Source of the DNA: Asparagopsis taxiformis
Lineage: Eukaryota > Rhodophyta > Florideophyceae > Bonnemaisoniales > Bonnemaisoniaceae
Reading direction: 5' to 3'
Length of the DNA stretch: 26,617 nucleotides
Assembly: GCA_030407315.1 (NCBI GenBank)
Contig: JALQPE010002487.1
Coordinates: 1-26,617 of the forward strand
Below are positions 17,177-26,599 of the stretch, one piece after another; position 1 is the stretch's first letter; every line of letters begins with the position of its first letter. The notes beneath the pieces were generated by a model. The model ran no database searches. It saw only the letters and a list, made by a program, of their open reading frames with translations, and had not been told where the DNA came from. A program made the position numbers and the translations under genes.

Positions 17177-19521
17177 GAAGCTCGTTCGTCATCGTGACTC
17201 GTTTCCACCTCGAGTGGTGTTTCGTCAGCGGAGGTCGTCACGTAGACTCCGCTGCGGCCATTACGCTGGCCATTTCGTTCGTTCGCCAACGGGCGGGGGT
17301 CACGTCGGTCATTACGAAAGTCGCCGCGGCGCCTGTCGAAGGGCCTTCCCCCGTCACGATTGGGGTTTCGGAGTATCGTAGGCGGCGTGCCGTACCTCCG
17401 CGGGGTCACGTTCCCTCGCTCATCAGGTCGTTCCTGGTTACGTTTGGCCATTCGTTGGCGGAAGTACTCAGCCTGACGTGGGTTGCTCTTCACGTGGAAG
17501 AGGTAGTACTTGTACGCGAAAAAGATCCGTTGATCTGGCGTCAGACGCGGACACGTAAACGTCGAGTGGCCATCTTCGCGGCATGACCAACACGACAGCG
17601 TCCAGTAATCATTCGGGATTACGGAGTGCGCCAATTGCGTCTGCTCGCTCATGAGCTTCGGCACGTCCTCGCATGGACGGTTCAATCGAGCTTCGAGCTC
17701 GTCCGGCTTTTCGTTCGCCGTTTTCGTATCGTTGGGCGGCGGCCCGTTCGTGAAGAGGATCGCCTCCAAATTCTCGGCAACGTGAGCCGCAGCGAGCGAT
17801 ACGTCGTCATCGTCCCTCGTGGGGATGTTCGGGTTACCATCGTGGTAACTGGGCTCGCTAGCCCGTTCATTACGTAAGTACGCGGACTCACCGTAGTCCG
17901 CGAACTTCCTCGACTCGTGGTCGGAAATAGCCAACGTAGGCTTCACCGGAAACCGCACTTTCGGTTTCGCGGCTGACGCGACAGCTGCCGTACGTGCACG
18001 GAAGGTCGTTCCTTCGGCCGTCGCCAGTCGTCTCACAACGGTGAGGTCGTTCCTCTCTCGTTCGGGGAGTGACCGGAGTCGTTCCGTCACGGCTGCCCGC
18101 GTCGAGGGCAGCAAACCACGTACGTAGTGGTGAACGAGGAGTCGATCCGTAAACACGTAGTTGCACGCCCGCGTGGCGGTGTCGAGTCTATCAGCGTACT
18201 GATTCTCGTCCTCATTAGGACTCTGCGTGATCATCGTGACCTTTTCGTAGGCCTCCTGCAGCACGTCGTCTTGCAGGTATCGTTTAATCAACGCGTTGAT
18301 TACGTGAGGCCACGAGAACCTCTTCGTCGGATCAGTCGTGATCACGCCAGTCGTACACTGGGAATCGTAGAACCGTCGGGCGTCCCCTTCGAGGAAGAAG
18401 TGCAGCGCACGTACTGCCACTCCCTCGCACACTCCGAGTGTGCTGAACCCATCACGTATTTGGGCGAGGAATCCGAGCAACGTAATCGGATTCCGGCCGG
18501 AGAACGGCTTTAACGTAGGGAAAAGTCCCTCCAGCTCACGTTTGAGCTTATGTACGCTTTGACTCTCGTTCACGTAGAGATGTTCACGTACATCGTTAAG
18601 TCGGTACATGCGGTACGACACCACGTTCGCAAATGCGTCGAGCATTGTCGTGTGCTCTGCCAACGCGTGGCAAACGGGTCCGAGGGCGTTCCCTGGTAAG
18701 CGTACCGCGTCGGCACGTTCGTTTTCGTGGACTCGCGTGTCCGTCGTGCCGAACGTTCCCAGCCACGGAATGTACGTCTCACGTGGCGGGGGAGCTCTCG
18801 TATCGAATTGCGCAGCTCGTGCTGCGTCCGCCGACCGCGCGTGGTCTGGCGTATCGTTAAAACGTAATTGCCTTCGTGGCGTCTCGTTGGGGTTGGCGAT
18901 GGCTCGTTGCACTGTCGCCCCCCTTCCGTACGTTGTCGGGGTCGTCGGACCGGGTGTTGGTGGGTATCCTCCCGGAACGGCCGGGGAGGATTGCGAGTTA
19001 TAGGCGCGCGAGCCTTCTTCGTAATTCGGATCGCTTCCGCTCGGCGGAGCGGAACGTCCGGCGACGATTTCGTTGAATACTACGACAAACGAGTCGAGTC
19101 TTCCCTCCACGGCGGAGAGGCGGTTTCGTAAATCTTCGTTTTCCCGTTCGAGGGTCGCTGAGCGTTCACGTAACGCACGAGCTTCGCGCTCCGAGACTCC
19201 GAGTCTCTGCCTTACGGCTTCGTCGACGGCCGCGTCGCTCGCCCTTTCGATGTGACCTCGAAGGTCTTCGTACACTACGCGTAGTGCGGTGGGAGTCACG
19301 TTCCCTTCGTTGAGCTGACCGCGCGTTGCGGGGTCCATACTCACGGACTCAAACGGGCTTACCGTACGTGGTAGCTGGCCGATCGCCTCGATATCCGGCG
19401 GGATAGATCGATCAGTCGCGAAGATCGCTTCTGCTGACAAGGCCACGTCGGCTTCGGCGTCCGCTGACGTTGGCAACGGTTGCCTGGGCGACGCGCTGGA
19501 ATTCGACACAGCGTAATTCAT
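17116..19521 (-). CDS. gag: Gag protein, element B
   Basis: This intact 801-codon frame has the same translation as the Gag of element A: an N-terminal coiled coil, a central capsid-like domain, the CCHC knuckle near residues 644-657 and a basic tail. It starts at ATG 19521, 100 bases inside the 5' LTR, and ends at TAG inside the putative frameshift stem. Confidence 0.92.
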   Translation of the reverse strand: MNYAVSNSSASPRQPLPTSADAEADVALSAEAIFATDRSIPPDIEAIGQLPRTVSPFESVSMDPATRGQLNEGNVTPTALRVVYEDLRGHIERASDAAVDEAVRQRLGVSEREARALRERSATLERENEDLRNRLSAVEGRLDSFVVVFNEIVAGRSAPPSGSDPNYEEGSRAYNSQSSPAVPGGYPPTPGPTTPTTYGRGATVQRAIANPNETPRRQLRFNDTPDHARSADAARAAQFDTRAPPPRETYIPWLGTFGTTDTRVHENERADAVRLPGNALGPVCHALAEHTTMLDAFANVVSYRMYRLNDVREHLYVNESQSVHKLKRELEGLFPTLKPFSGRNPITLLGFLAQIRDGFSTLGVCEGVAVRALHFFLEGDARRFYDSQCTTGVITTDPTKRFSWPHVINALIKRYLQDDVLQEAYEKVTMITQSPNEDENQYADRLDTATRACNYVFTDRLLVHHYVRGLLPSTRAAVTERLRSLPERERNDLTVVRRLATAEGTTFRARTAAVASAAKPKVRFPVKPTLAISDHESRKFADYGESAYLRNERASEPSYHDGNPNIPTRDDDDVSLAAAHVAENLEAILFTNGPPPNDTKTANEKPDELEARLNRPCEDVPKLMSEQTQLAHSVIPNDYWTLSCWSCREDGHSTFTCPRLTPDQRIFFAYKYYLFHVKSNPRQAEYFRQRMAKRNQERPDERGNVTPRRYGTPPTILRNPNRDGGRPFDRRRGDFRNDRRDPRPLANERNGQRNGRSGVYVTTSADETPLEVETSHDDERASWAHDDDVSNGPAPENDQAM

Positions 19522-19601
19522 AGACCGTCGTCTGTAGCACGTAGCTTTTCGTTAACGTAAAAGAGCTCAACCTCGTTGGTTGTCGTTATGCTCGTAGCAA
19601 C

Positions 19602-19619
19602 TTCTAGGTCGAGAGACCA
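19602..19619 (-). other. Primer-binding site of element B
   Basis: It is identical to the site in element A, starting TGGTCTCTCG on the minus strand one base inside the LTR. Confidence 0.62.
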
Positions 19620-19620
19620 G

Positions 19621-20280
19621 TGTGGAACAACGTTAGTTCTAGATAGCTGGTACGAGCTACGGACACGCTGTCCTTACGAAACGAAACGAGCAGTCCACCC
19701 GCTGGTGTTTGACTGTATTGTTAGAACGGTAGAAGGTAGAGTGGTTAGCGAGTAGACACGAGCGTCACGACGCAACAATCCACGCGAGGATTACGTTAGC
19801 AAACGAGGTGGTACGTCACCGGAGGCGCTCTCAACCAAGCCCGGAGGCACTACACGCAATCAGCCTTACGTGCGGCGATGGGTAGGGAGTACGCAGCTCG
19901 ACGGAGACGAAGCCTCGCTAGGCAAAACGTAAACGTAAAAACGTAGAAGTCAGTCGTAGACTAGAGCCGTTGCTCGATCGTTGAATTGTCCCCTTTCCCT
20001 CCCGGCACGATGCCAATACCTATATGGCCACGATGGCATCGCTTTACAGTGTAAACACTGCTCGTAACGTCCCCGAATGGGAAAGGACCTTGTGGGTCAC
20101 ACGTAGGGACCCGTTGGTCCGTTGGCCGTTGCCAGTACGTTCGTTGCACACGTGTGCCGGTTGCGCGCGCGCATGCGCCAGCAATGCACGAGCATTGCTG
20201 TCATCGGTCGTGTCCGCCGAAATTCGAATTCCGCGGAAAACGTAAATATTTGCAATTTCGGAATTGCCACGTATACTACA
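19621..20280 (-). repeat. 5' LTR of element B (660 bp)
   Basis: The reverse complement starts TGTAGTATAC and ends TTGTTCCACA. It differs from the 5' LTR of A only by one extra A in the run near 19936-19940. The outer end abuts transposase coding sequence at 20281. The expected 5-bp target duplication is AATAC (20281-20285), and its partner lies beyond the left edge of the window. Confidence 0.93.
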
Positions 20281-21358
20281 AATACCATAGAGCTACCGGA
20301 GATTTCGCCACTCTCATCTTCCGTGGAAAGTCGACGTGCGAAAAGTATTTCTTCACTTCATGAAATGCCCATTCTACAGTAATTCGTGCTGAGGACATCC
20401 TCCGATTGAACATAACTTCCTGTTCTGACATATTAGCTCCTCGAAACCCTACCATCATGTACGGCCTCAGCACGTAAGCAGAATCTGCATAAACATAATA
20501 TTGTCTCCCTTCTATGTGAAGAGAATTCTGTAGGCTCAGTTCAATTCCGGAGTTGCGAAATAGCGTAAGATCATGCCGACGTCCTTCAACTGGACCGTAT
20601 ACATTGAAAAGAAGGCCATCAGGAAGGGTCAACGCTTGGAATTTCATGCAGTTCCGTCTTTTGTGCCCATTATATGTAGCTCTCTGCATGATACCCTTTG
20701 GTTTGGATATGTATATGTTAGTTCCGTCGATAAAACCAATGCAACTATCGAGTGGGGCGCCACTTTCAAAGACTTTCGAAGCATACAGGCTTGCCCTTTC
20801 GTGGATGAACGATGAATGAAATTCGGTCACCAGATAGTTAAGTTGGGCGTGGAACATTTCCAGAGCGTAGTAGAATATCTCGCATAGAGCAGTACTTGAT
20901 CTGAAGAATTCCTTCTCTAGATCTCTCCAGATTGACGGTGATGTAAGTCTTCGAATGACTACGCAGAGCGCTTCTGTTCCAGTAACCTTATTACCCCCAT
21001 TTTCTATTGTAAGCCAAATCCCGCTCCATTCGATCTCATCCAAGATCATGTTAAGCTAGTTCTTTCCGAATCGGAACCTCCTAAAACACTCAAAGTCGTC
21101 CAGTGCTGCTAGATCGAAAGTATACGAATATATCATCGATTTACGCTCTTTTCGTAACATATAGTCCCCATACTCCTGTGAAACCTCTTGGAGAAACATT
21201 GCAACTCGGAGTTGATCATTCATGTTGCTGCTCCAAATTATCCCTAATAACCCAATAGCCACCCTTCTCAATGACCGTTTGATGGTATGTTGCCTCTGTG
21301 TTCGTACCCGATGCATGCCTACCCAATGGAAAATTTGATTACAAGGTTCACACAACAT
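20281..21358 (-). pseudogene. PIF/Harbinger-type DDE transposase, broken
   Basis: This family cuts and pastes DNA transposons with TIRs, usually into a 3-bp TWA-type target. The frame from ATG 21358 is interrupted by TAG (plus-strand CTA at 21056-21058) and then stays open in the same frame. Numbering from ATG 21049, the catalytic D108 (GFIDGT), D189 (YADSAY) and E226 (VEWAF) are all present, as are YNGHKR and EGRRHD blocks typical of the family. After residue 256 the frame runs into the LTR of element B, which supplies a stop codon and removes the C-terminus. It is a nonsense-mutated and interrupted copy. No terminal inverted repeats were identified. Confidence 0.85.
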
Positions 21359-21923
21359 TATCGACGTACGTCTATTCCTCTCTTATATACTTCCTCTCGT
21401 ACCCGCTATGCCATTCTTAGCGATTCATATTCATCATCTATGCCCTTCTCCTTTCTAGTTCCCACAGGATCATGATCTGATGTACAGTGCACTGCAATAT
21501 CAGTTCTTATGAAACTTGTATCAGTCATCCTTTCCAGCTAGGTACCCATTAATGGTGTATCTTGCTGATTAGTCTCTCTCCTTGTAATTTTTCCGGCTTG
21601 GTAGTTTGACACCTTCCTTCCTGTACATGTTGATTTCATCGTTTAGTAACACACCTTGAATTTCATTGCAAAGCTCTGTTGGCTGCATATCTCTCCGTTG
21701 AGATTGTTTTGTATGCTGCAGATGAGCCGCTTGCTCTTTTGCGCCCCCTTGGAGCAAATTCAGGCAGCTTTTGTTGCTCAGTCACCGAAGAGCTGAAATG
21801 TGACTCGCAACTTGAATAACACCCCTTCTATTAGCTCTGACATAGTTCTATTGAGCGTTGCTCGTGTTCAACCGATGATTGACTGCTGCCCTCCGGAATA
21901 TACATATCGAACGCCCTTCACTT

Positions 21924-21989
21924 GCATGATTCTATGACGTACAAGTCCGTGTTCCGTAGACCAAGGAAATGTGCGTCATAGAATGATGC
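21924..21989. repeat. Inverted repeat with 16-bp arms
   Basis: Arms 21924-21939 and 21974-21989 are complementary at 15 of 16 positions around a 34-base spacer; each contains the core ATTCTATGACG or its complement. It could be a fragment of a small fold-back transposon or an RNA hairpin. Confidence 0.6.
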
Positions 21990-22059
21990 GTATTCGTAGA
22001 TTTTGAACTCACCAGCACTTTTCAAGGTCCTTTCATAGTTTGGAGGCCTCGTATCTCGC

Positions 22060-22077
22060 TTTGACTGATCAGTCAAA
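22060..22077. repeat. 18-bp perfect palindrome TTTGACTGATCAGTCAAA
   Basis: It consists of two inverted TGACT half-sites separated by four bases, in unique sequence ~640 bp upstream of the small gene. Half-sites of this kind are bound by bZIP proteins. Function is inferred from symmetry only. Confidence 0.5.
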
Positions 22078-22716
22078 TGCGGAGAGGTTGCGGTTGTTTG
22101 GCTTAGGCAGCCAATCGCAAGAATTCGTCAATCGTAACCAGCCCAGAGATATGTGAAATTTCGAGTGGCTCAGCTAATTTCAGCTCCGAGATCGCCGGAT
22201 ATCTGCCTTTACTCTCAACGCGTTACGGTGAAATTCTGTCACGCTACTTCTCTAAATTTTCGAACATCAGGTATACTTTCACATTTCAACGTTTGAACTG
22301 TAAGAGCCTATTGCCGTTCCCCAGATTTCCGTATGATGAAAACAGGCTTCGTGCCAGCACCGCCCGCTCAGCAAAACTGTTCCCAAAATTTACCATGCAA
22401 TTCCCATATGGGAACTTCAGAAATCGTCTATTGCCGTCAACGAGGCAATTGCACCAGCAATTCATCCACCTCATTTTTTAAAATAAAACATTTGTCACCT
22501 GACATGTGCATCGTCATTACACGTGGACGGCACGACAGCACCAACCGAAAAAAGCGCGCTGGACCGACGCTGCGCACCGCTGGACCGCGGGTCATACCTT
22601 GCCCCGTCGCTGCCAACAAAACGGACTGCACCTGGCCGATCAACCGGTGTCATCATCACTACGCGTATTGTGCACAAATTGGGTTCACACTCTGTCACAC
22701 TGCCATATTCGTCGTC

Positions 22717-22911
22717 ATGAGCGTCGCTTCCTCGCTGTTCAACAACGGTTTCAAGGCGTTTTCACTGCTGTCTGCCGGCGTGACCGTGCTGGCACTCGCG
22801 GGCATTGCTGGTAATGTATTTGTAAACACGCGTCATCGTCGCGCGCCTTCGCAACCTGCGCCGTCGTTGCCCGACATCTCCGCAGCCGAGGAGAAGCATC
22901 CTCAGTCGTAG
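22717..22911 (+). CDS. Small one-membrane-segment protein of unknown function
   Basis: This 64-residue frame starts at ATG 22717 and ends at TAG 22909-22911. Residues ~12-36 (FKAFSLLSAGVTVLALAGIA and onwards) form one hydrophobic helix. They are followed by a short basic stretch (RHRR, ~41-44) and a Pro/Ser/Glu-rich tail. The layout resembles small inner-membrane or ER accessory proteins, but I do not recognise the family. The open frame extends upstream beyond this ATG, so a longer N-terminus is possible. This start is preferred because the upstream residues look non-coding. The gene converges with the glucosidase II gene, 86 bp away. Confidence 0.55.
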   Translation: MSVASSLFNNGFKAFSLLSAGVTVLALAGIAGNVFVNTRHRRAPSQPAPSLPDISAAEEKHPQS

Positions 22912-22997
22912 TGCGCAGCGCAGTTGTGGTATTGAGAGCATGTTAAGCAGCTGTAAAATGTACATGTTATTTGCGCATTTACAAGATGAGTAAGTTT

Positions 22998-24651
22998 TTA
23001 CAATTCGTCCTTTGAACTATTCTCGTGCTGATCAAAGCGAGCCAGGATCGCCTCGGCTGCTTTCTTCTCGCATACCCCTGGCGTTTTCAGTTTCATGGTG
23101 TACGTGCAACGATTCGGCTCGTCAACCGAAATGATTTCTTCCGTCTCGCCGCGATAGATCGACGCTGATGCTTCGCGACGGTCCGTTCCAGCAGTGGTCG
23201 CCATTGGAGTAGATCATTCTCGATTCCGCTGCATTGTCGTCCCACCCTGAGAACCGTCCCAATGTGGCGATAGAGGCGCCGTTTTCGTATTGTTTCACAA
23301 TATCGAATGGGCATAGTTCAAACTCGTATTGTGTAACTTTCTTTCGTATACACATTGCCGTGCAGTTTGCGCAACGCATGATCCGGTCCATAGTTGATTG
23401 CTTTTCGTTCTTCGATCTTTCGTATTTGGGATTCAATCTCGCGCTTCTTCGACTCCAGATCTCGTTTCGATCCGTTTGCACGGTTCACGCATTCCCCAAT
23501 GTCGTCCGGCACCGTCTCCTTCGATAGGAAGGATAGCTGTGGTAGTGCGCGCATCAATTTCGACATGATCAACGCTTTGATGTACGCAAATTGCTGTACG
23601 AGTGCGTTTGGACTTGCGTTGGCGATTTGTGCACAGATTACGTCCACGTCGACCGTTTCCTCATCTATTTCCGCTGAAGGGGCAACAGTGTCTAACATAT
23701 CTGAATTTGAAGCAGTGTTGTCGCCATCATCCGTCTCCTCACATCGCTTTCTGTATCAATGATGTCCGTTGCCGTCTTTGTCTCAGCAACCGTTTCTTCT
23801 TTCTCATTATTTTCAGCAGACTCGTGCGTCGACTCTTGATCCGCTTCATTAGCTTCCGATGCGGATGCATCATAATCATCATCATTCTCCTCTCCCTCAT
23901 CAATATCATCATCTTCGTAAATGTCGCCATCCTCATCGTCAAATTCATCTAAATCCACATCACCATCGTCATCATTGAAATCGCTCCGATGATCACTTCC
24001 AGTAGCAGGTGAAGAGCCATCCTGTTTCCCAGCATCAGCCGTCACCTGTTTGGCACTCTGCTCGTGAAGACGTTTTCCACTTTTCCAAACTACTCACAAC
24101 ACGCTTGCTCTGCGCAATGCGCTTCTCAACGTCCTGCAGCTCTCTTTGCAGTTTAGCCAATTGGTTATCATCATCCTTCATGTTTTCATTGCCTCTGCAA
24201 CGTACTGTGCGACTGGCAACACCCTTCTTAATCGAAGCGGCTGCCTGTCGTGCCACAAGCTCCTCTTGACGCGCAAAGGTTTCGCACGTGTCCGGGCAGA
24301 TATGTAGCGATTCATCCGAGCCGTCGCAACAGTCGCAAACGCCCCATACCGTCATCCACACGCGACGATGGAATGGTCTGCGGACGCGCCGATCGATTCT
24401 CGCAATGGAACGTGCCATTCGGACATGCAGATGTGCCCGGTTCATCGCTGCCGTCTATGCAATCACAGTAGTTGTCATTGATGCGCGATGCAGAAAATGA
24501 CACTTGGCGATGAGGACGGTGCATCGCGAAGCACACACTGCAGTCCCGACGCAAGCCTCGATGCTTGCTCGCCCGATGCACCACGCAACGCATCGATGTG
24601 GTGCAGCAGGAGCAACAACAGCGTGACGGACAGGACCTTGAGTTTCGTCAT
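22998..24651 (-). CDS. PRKCSH: Glucosidase II beta subunit (frame broken by several indels)
   Basis: This is the regulatory subunit of ER glucosidase II, which trims the inner glucoses of N-glycans. ATG 24651 begins a signal peptide ([18 protein letters not shown]). Cys-rich repeats follow ([19 protein letters not shown] and CDCCDGSDE). Next come a coiled coil ([13 protein letters not shown]), a long Asp/Glu tract (~23860-23980), a second coiled segment, the mannose-6-phosphate-receptor-homology domain ([21 protein letters not shown]) and a C-terminal KDEL, the ER retrieval signal. The frame changes about six times, near 24540, 24343 (a C4 run on the plus strand), 24070, 23715, 23335 and 23165. 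All look like one-base indels, and I saw no clear substitution nonsense codon or intron. It is either an intact gene with consensus errors or a recent pseudogene. Confidence 0.88.
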
Positions 24652-24919
24652 CGCGCAGCCGCACCCGAGGCGAGTCAAGATTGCAATCGTCAAGGGTGGG
24701 CTCATCGCACATTTATTTTGAGAAATGGATTTAAATTTGTGTCGACTGCTGCCGTCATTTGATATTTCATCATGTCAACACAACTACTAAACAACACTAA
24801 GTTGTACTCGTGCGATTTGTTCTACTTGTATCTCTTTTGATGCATCGACTTGCACTTGACGCAATTTTCTCGCCTGCAATCATCACTCGTTTTCCACCTC
24901 TTCTACCAGAGTCTCGCCT
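24652..24919. promoter_or_regulatory. Shared divergent promoter interval
   Basis: Only ~270 bp separate the glucosidase II start (minus) and the proposed start of the SANT gene (plus), so both promoters must lie here or overlap the genes. The interval is AT-rich. No clear TATA box was found. TCATTTGA near 24764 resembles a generic initiator, but weakly. Confidence 0.45.
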
Positions 24920-26565
24920 ATGAATACTATGCCGCAGCAGCACAGCACATTAGACATGCAGCTGGACGGTATGTCGCGCCAAAATTCTGCAAACCTTTTC
25001 CACCCTTCCGTCTCAAACTGACAAATTGTATCGCCCCCTGCACACACAGCAGAGTCGCTAACCGCTGAACAGTTGCAGGAGCAGCACCAGGCCATAACCA
25101 AATCCATTGAAATCGTTGAAAACGCGCTGAAACAGAGCGGCTGCGTTGCAGCCAGACCGTTTCGGTCGCCGTCTAGCGGACATGCCACAGGCACTGCGCG
25201 ACTCATATCAGAAGGACAAATGGCGTGAGCACGACATTTATCTCTGGCCACGCGTCCTGGCCATTTCCAAGGACGGGCACAATCGCGCCGCAAACGCGCA
25301 ACGCGCTCTGGCGCATCTCTCGCACACACAGGAGCCCCTGGACCCGAGGTGTACATTTCAAGCGCGCTATCCGCTGCGCAGCGTCTGGGCATCCCGCTGC
25401 GACGTACGCTCTCCACGCGCATCATGGAGCGCGTGCGCGATGCCGTGAAAAGTCACGCCGTTACACGGCGATGCGCCGTCTGTGATGCAGCGTATGGACG
25501 ACCAGCAGGCTACGTACACGGAGACAGAGAAACAAAAAACGCCTGGAGCGCGACCGCCGACTCTTGGTCGCTACGCGTGCGCCGTCCGGTATGGGCGGCG
25601 GCATGTCCAGTAGAGAGATTGATCTTATCTTTGCGGAAATTGAGGCTGCGGGCGGTACCGCCGGCGGCCTGGAGCGCTGGGGCCAAGTATATATTACCGG
25701 GATTCCGACGCAGATTCTGAACGTAAACCGCCGGTGGTGTCCCTCATCGAGAATCCGCTCACTGAGCATTATGCGGCGCGTAATATCAATCCCTGGACGC
25801 ATGGTGAGCGAAAGCTGTTCTTGAAAAGTTTTTGATACTGGCAAGAACTTCAAAAAGGTCGCCACTTTCTTTGAGTACAAGTCGGTGGAGGACGTTGTTC
25901 GTTTTTATTTTGATAACAAGATGCCGCTCAAACTCAAGCAGCTTGCTAAGGATGCCCAATTTCGAAAACGGAGCACGAAGAAGAACGCATTGAGTATTTG
26001 GCGAGACTACCAACAGAATCTCGCTCGATAGGGACAACTTCATTCATCAGGTGGAAGAAATAAGTGGGGAGAAATCTGAAGACGTTATTGCTGAAACTAC
26101 ACCGTCCGAAGCGACAATAGGTGGGGGACGATTCAAAGAAATGGACCCGCAGTGAACAGCAATCTCTGATTTTTGCGCTGTGCGAATTCAAGGTAACCGA
26201 TGAACAGAAAATCCAACGCTCTTTCTTCGCTCTTGGTCGACTATAGCAGTGTGCGGTTGGCACCAAAACACCTCGCAATGCTGGCAATTCTTAATATTGA
26301 GAAAAGGGACGGACTACTGAAGCTGGAAAGCATATTCACCCCCAGAAACTGTTAACCTCTCCCGGAAACGGCACAGAATCAATACTCGCTTCAGAGGATG
26401 ACGACAAGTCCCAGGTCCAAAAAGATTGCAAAGGAAATCCCCTGAAATTGTAAGGGGAACGGGACTAACCCACAACAGTATGGATCGAGTACTGCGCAAA
26501 TGGTGGAAGTGCTACTGGAAACGTCACCTGATCATTTGTTTGATGTACTTTTGCAAGCGTACTAA
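24920..26565 (+). CDS. SANT/Myb-domain chromatin corepressor-like protein (frame broken by several indels)
   Basis: Segments in all three forward frames keep one protein order. An N-terminal region contains a coiled segment (EQLQEQHQAITKSIEIVENA), followed by a charged region with SREIDLIFAEIEAA. A SANT domain follows at about 25780-25930, with NPWTHGERKLFLKSF and GKNFKKVATFFEYKS before a VRFYFDNK helix. Near 26140-26290 a second Trp-led SANT-like segment (WTRSEQQSLIFALCEF, then VGTKTP) is visible. Paired SANT domains are typical of NCoR/CoREST-type subunits of histone deacetylase complexes. The first frame contains TGA near 25018, and a T5 run at 25829-25833 breaks the SANT domain. The end at TAA 26563-26565 fits a polyadenylation signal 29 bases on. 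Start, exact frame changes and any introns are uncertain. Confidence 0.68.
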
Positions 26566-26593
26566 CTCTAAATGTTAACATGTATTCAATCAC

Positions 26594-26599
26594 AATAAA
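26594..26599 (+). terminator. Polyadenylation signal AATAAA
   Basis: AATAAA lies 29 bases after the proposed stop of the SANT gene and near the window end, in an A-rich context. It supports the direction and end of that gene. Confidence 0.6.

Larger units (their letters stand above)
11755..20280 (-). mobile_element. Element B: same gypsy family, 5' part, interrupted by element A
   Basis: It reads leftwards from its 5' LTR (20280 to 19621) through leader, gag, pol, chromodomain and 3' region to 11755, where element A is inserted. It continues from 661 to 1 and off the window. Coordinates map to element A by 20941 minus position up to the pol homopolymer and 20942 minus position beyond it, so only one indel separates the copies across gag and pol. 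About 1.25 kb more 3' region and a 3' LTR should lie to the left of the window. Confidence 0.93.
21359..22716. other. Intergenic stretch without a recognisable gene
   Basis: This 1.36-kb stretch is more AT-rich and CpG-poorer than the retrotransposons. Its left part probably belongs to the Harbinger element, since it is upstream of the transposase. Its right part contains the upstream region of the small gene at 22717. Short frames (e.g. 21569-21757, minus) show no convincing domain. It holds a fold-back at 21924-21989 and a palindrome at 22060-22077. Confidence 0.5.

Noticed and set aside
21569..21757. 62-codon minus-strand frame as the second (Myb-like) Harbinger protein
   Set aside because: Position would fit, but no Trp/helix pattern of a Myb or SANT domain is visible and the frame is short and isolated.
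22286..22481. Overlapping frames of equal length on both strands with similar-looking words, suggesting a palindromic gene
   Set aside because: Direct inspection shows only a 10-base direct repeat (CTATTGCCGT) and a CCCATATGGG palindrome, not an extended inverted repeat.
23860..23980. Simple-sequence repeat (GAT/GAC) in the minus strand
   Set aside because: It encodes the acidic Asp/Glu tract expected between the coiled coils of glucosidase II beta and varies at codon level, so it is coding low complexity.
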